A program made the translations under genes and the position numbers. A DNA stretch of 24,651 nt from CBDCWA01 sp046048295 (GTDB taxonomy: Bacteria > Pseudomonadota > Alphaproteobacteria > Rhizobiales > Hyphomicrobiaceae), in the NCBI GenBank assembly GCA_046048295.1, contig JBJOGJ010000028.1, forward strand, positions 1 to 24,651. Reading direction: 5' to 3'. The notes under the pieces were generated by a model, which worked only from the letters and a program-made list of their open reading frames with translations, did not search any database and was not told the DNA's origin. This document shows positions 23,074 to 24,651 of this stretch, in pieces. Numbering within the stretch: the stretch's first letter is position 1; each line of letters opens with the position of its first letter.

Positions 23074-24089
23074 CAGGCTGCTCCTTCTTCGATCACATAG
23101 CCGGGGCCGGCGACGACATCGGCGCGCAGCGTCGCCAGCCCGTCTGCCGTCACTTCAACTGCCTGCCCGGGCCTGATGACTGTCGGAGTATCGAGCGGGC
23201 CGGTGCCGGCGCCCTTGGCGATCCGGGCACCGAAGGCGATGACGTCACCGGGCGTCAATCCGACCGAGGAGCAGTAGGAGATCACATCGGCAATCGAGTG
23301 GACGAGTGCGCCGAGCGTAAATCGCTGGCGCAGGTTGCCATCGACACGGAGGGAAATCTCCTGGTCGTCACCGAACATGCCATCGCGGCAGCTTTCGATG
23401 CACGGGCCGATGGGCGAGAGCGCCGTCAGGTTCCGGGCGACCATGCCGCGTCTGACGCGCGCCTCCTCGACGAATACGTCGTCGTTCCAGACGTCGAGCA
23501 TCAGCGTGGCGCCGAACACATGGCGATGGGCGTCGGCAGGGCTGACGCGAAGAGCAGGCCGCCCGATGACGACGGCCAATGCGGCGTCTGCAACATATCG
23601 ACCGGAGACGGGAGCGCTGCCGACGAGGCTGACGGGGGGAAGCGCGAGCGCGGCGCCCGGCGCCGCTATGCCGGTCGGGAATTTCTTGAACACGGTGATC
23701 GGTGCGCGCTTGAAATCCTCGTCGTCCATCCAGCGGGTCATGACGTGAGGGGTCGTATGCTCGAGCTTTGCGTCCTGCGCACTGGCCGGATCCCAACCGC
23801 CGACCACCATGATCTTCGTGGTGTGTTCGACCTGGGGTTGCGGGCCTTCCGGCGGTGGTCCGCCTCTTGTGGTGATCGCAGCTTCGAGCCTCTTGCGATC
23901 GTCCGGGGCGAGGGCTTCCAGAAACGAAATCGCCTGCCCGATGCTGGTGATCCGGCCGGCGATTTCCTGACCGCTGCCGGCAATCTGCAGCGCCGTGTGC
24001 AGGGCCAGCCATTTGCCGTCGTCATTGCCGGCGAATACTGCAGGCCGTAGGAGGTGGGGCGCGCGCATGAGCCCGAGTGTGAGACGCAT
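23073..24089 (-). CDS. Fumarylacetoacetate hydrolase family protein with altered metal site
   Basis: This 338-aa protein has the FAH-like C-terminal layout (VADAALAVVIGRPAL, HVFGATLMLDVWNDD, ALSPIGPCIESC, GLTPGDVIAFG) but in place of the E-x-E metal pair reads D168 and A170, while the third acidic residue D199 is kept. The chosen start MRLTLGLMRAPHLLRP has AGGAAAG directly upstream; the longer frame to 24143 is less likely. It is translationally coupled to the intact FAH gene downstream (TGATG). It may be a non-catalytic partner or a metal-altered enzyme; the reaction is unknown. Confidence 0.82.
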   Translation of the reverse strand: MRLTLGLMRAPHLLRPAVFAGNDDGKWLALHTALQIAGSGQEIAGRITSIGQAISFLEALAPDDRKRLEAAITTRGGPPPEGPQPQVEHTTKIMVVGGWDPASAQDAKLEHTTPHVMTRWMDDEDFKRAPITVFKKFPTGIAAPGAALALPPVSLVGSAPVSGRYVADAALAVVIGRPALRVSPADAHRHVFGATLMLDVWNDDVFVEEARVRRGMVARNLTALSPIGPCIESCRDGMFGDDQEISLRVDGNLRQRFTLGALVHSIADVISYCSSVGLTPGDVIAFGARIAKGAGTGPLDTPTVIRPGQAVEVTADGLATLRADVVAGPGYVIEEGAA

Positions 24090-24112
24090 CTTTCCTCGCT
24101 GTCGAAACGAAC

Positions 24113-24140
24113 GTGTGCGCAGCCTACCAGCCGCGCACAC
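24113..24140. other. 8-bp hairpin between the receptor gene and the FAH pair
   Basis: GTGTGCGC (24113-24120) pairs perfectly with GCGCACAC (24133-24140) around a 12-base loop. It lies in the 87-base gap between two leftward genes. There is no T-tract, so it is more likely an mRNA processing or stability element of the receptor transcript than a terminator. Confidence 0.35.
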
Positions 24141-24176
24141 CATCAGGCAAATTGCAGGGAGCCGCCAGGGCTCAGT

Positions 24177-24651
24177 TCATTCGCTCTTCTTTTTCTTCTT
24201 CGGAGCGTCACCGCAGTTGATGCAGTTCTCCTGGTAGCCGTCGCTCATGGCCTTGCGGGCCAGTTCGACGATATCCTCGGGCTGGGAGAAGATGTCCTTG
24301 ATGGTCTGATCAACCTCTTCACCGCTGGCGGGATCGAACAGCAGGCCACGGCGCTTCACCTCGGCCGCAAACGCCTGGTCGGCGACGAGATTGTCGAACG
24401 ACGTGCGCAACACTTTCAGGCGTGCGTCGGGCAATCCCGGAGGGGCAAGGAGCGAGCGGCCAAGACGCGCCGGTGCACCGACGAGCTTGAACACCTGCTT
24501 GGCTCTTTCATCGCCCATCACTTCCTGAATGAGCGGGATGTGCTTGGAATCGCTGCCCCGCTTCGCGCCGGTCTGCCACAGCGGGATCAGTTCACCGGAC
24601 TTGACCTTGTCCATCAGTGTCGCGTTCCAGGTGGCCCAATTGATCTGTATG
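24177..24651 (-). CDS. C-terminal part of a TctC/Bug-like substrate-binding protein (cut by window edge)
   Basis: The frame is open to the right edge (first residues IQINWATWNATLMDKVK), so only the last 157 residues are seen. The segment ELIPLWQTGAKRG, EVMGDERAKQVFKLVGAP and PPGLPDARLKVLRTSFD match the C-terminal lobe of TctC/Bug receptors. It ends with CINCGDAPKKKKKSE, an unusual CxxC followed by a lysine run similar in kind to that of the receptor at 335-1417. The gene runs toward the FAH pair and may be in one operon with it, giving a plausible uptake-plus-hydrolysis unit. Confidence 0.85.
   Translation of the reverse strand, partial: IQINWATWNATLMDKVKSGELIPLWQTGAKRGSDSKHIPLIQEVMGDERAKQVFKLVGAPARLGRSLLAPPGLPDARLKVLRTSFDNLVADQAFAAEVKRRGLLFDPASGEEVDQTIKDIFSQPEDIVELARKAMSDGYQENCINCGDAPKKKKKSE

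Overview
This is a GC-rich (about 64% by eye), densely coded bacterial chromosome segment that looks alphaproteobacterial, most likely Hyphomicrobiales (Rhizobiales). The evidence is indirect: several tripartite-tricarboxylate-type (TctC/Bug) solute receptors, a SenC/Sco1 copper chaperone, a perfect FNR/FixK box, and a split YeeE/YedE pair of the kind linked to BigR/SqrR regulation. The genus cannot be read from the window.

Layout. 1-1417: the C-terminal tail of a membrane protein, then a TctC-like periplasmic receptor. 1427-3023 (minus): chorismate synthase aroC and a DCC-family thiol protein. 3024-3596: a long gap with no convincing protein gene but a textbook Rho-independent terminator on the plus strand. 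3597-4373 (minus): a DUF4145-like protein with two CxxC pairs. 4495-8593 (plus): hydantoinase/oxoprolinase A and B subunits and a dodecin-like small protein. 8636-9328 (minus): a ParB-like nuclease-fold protein.

9706-13316 (plus) is the most unusual region. It holds a small protein with a Tat signal and a 40-residue Arg/Tyr/Phe repeat tail, a hairpin with a weak T-tract, a radical SAM/SPASM enzyme, a nitrilase-fold protein whose catalytic Cys is Ser, and a protein-isoaspartate methyltransferase. I read this as a probable RiPP locus making an exported, Arg/Tyr-rich modified peptide.

13334-14620 (plus): two YeeE/YedE half-transporters behind a promoter region with two perfect palindromes, one FNR/FixK-type and one ATTC-N8-GAAT-type. 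14723-15418: a membrane-anchored protein of unknown function. 15424-17152 (minus): a retron-type reverse transcriptase fused to a C-terminal TIR domain, preceded by a compact candidate msr-msd RNA bounded by a perfect 12-bp inverted repeat; this is probably an anti-phage retron. 17226-18035 (minus): Sco1/SenC and a small membrane protein. 18146-19072: a TPR protein (plus) and a putative exported protein (minus).

19109-20827 (minus): a YadA-like trimeric autotransporter adhesin. 21045-24651: two more TctC-like receptors (the last cut by the window edge) flanking two translationally coupled fumarylacetoacetate-hydrolase-family genes, one of which has lost a metal-ligand Glu. Receptors near hydrolases suggest uptake and breakdown of organic acids or amides. 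A defence gene (RT-TIR) and a surface adhesin give the segment an accessory character.
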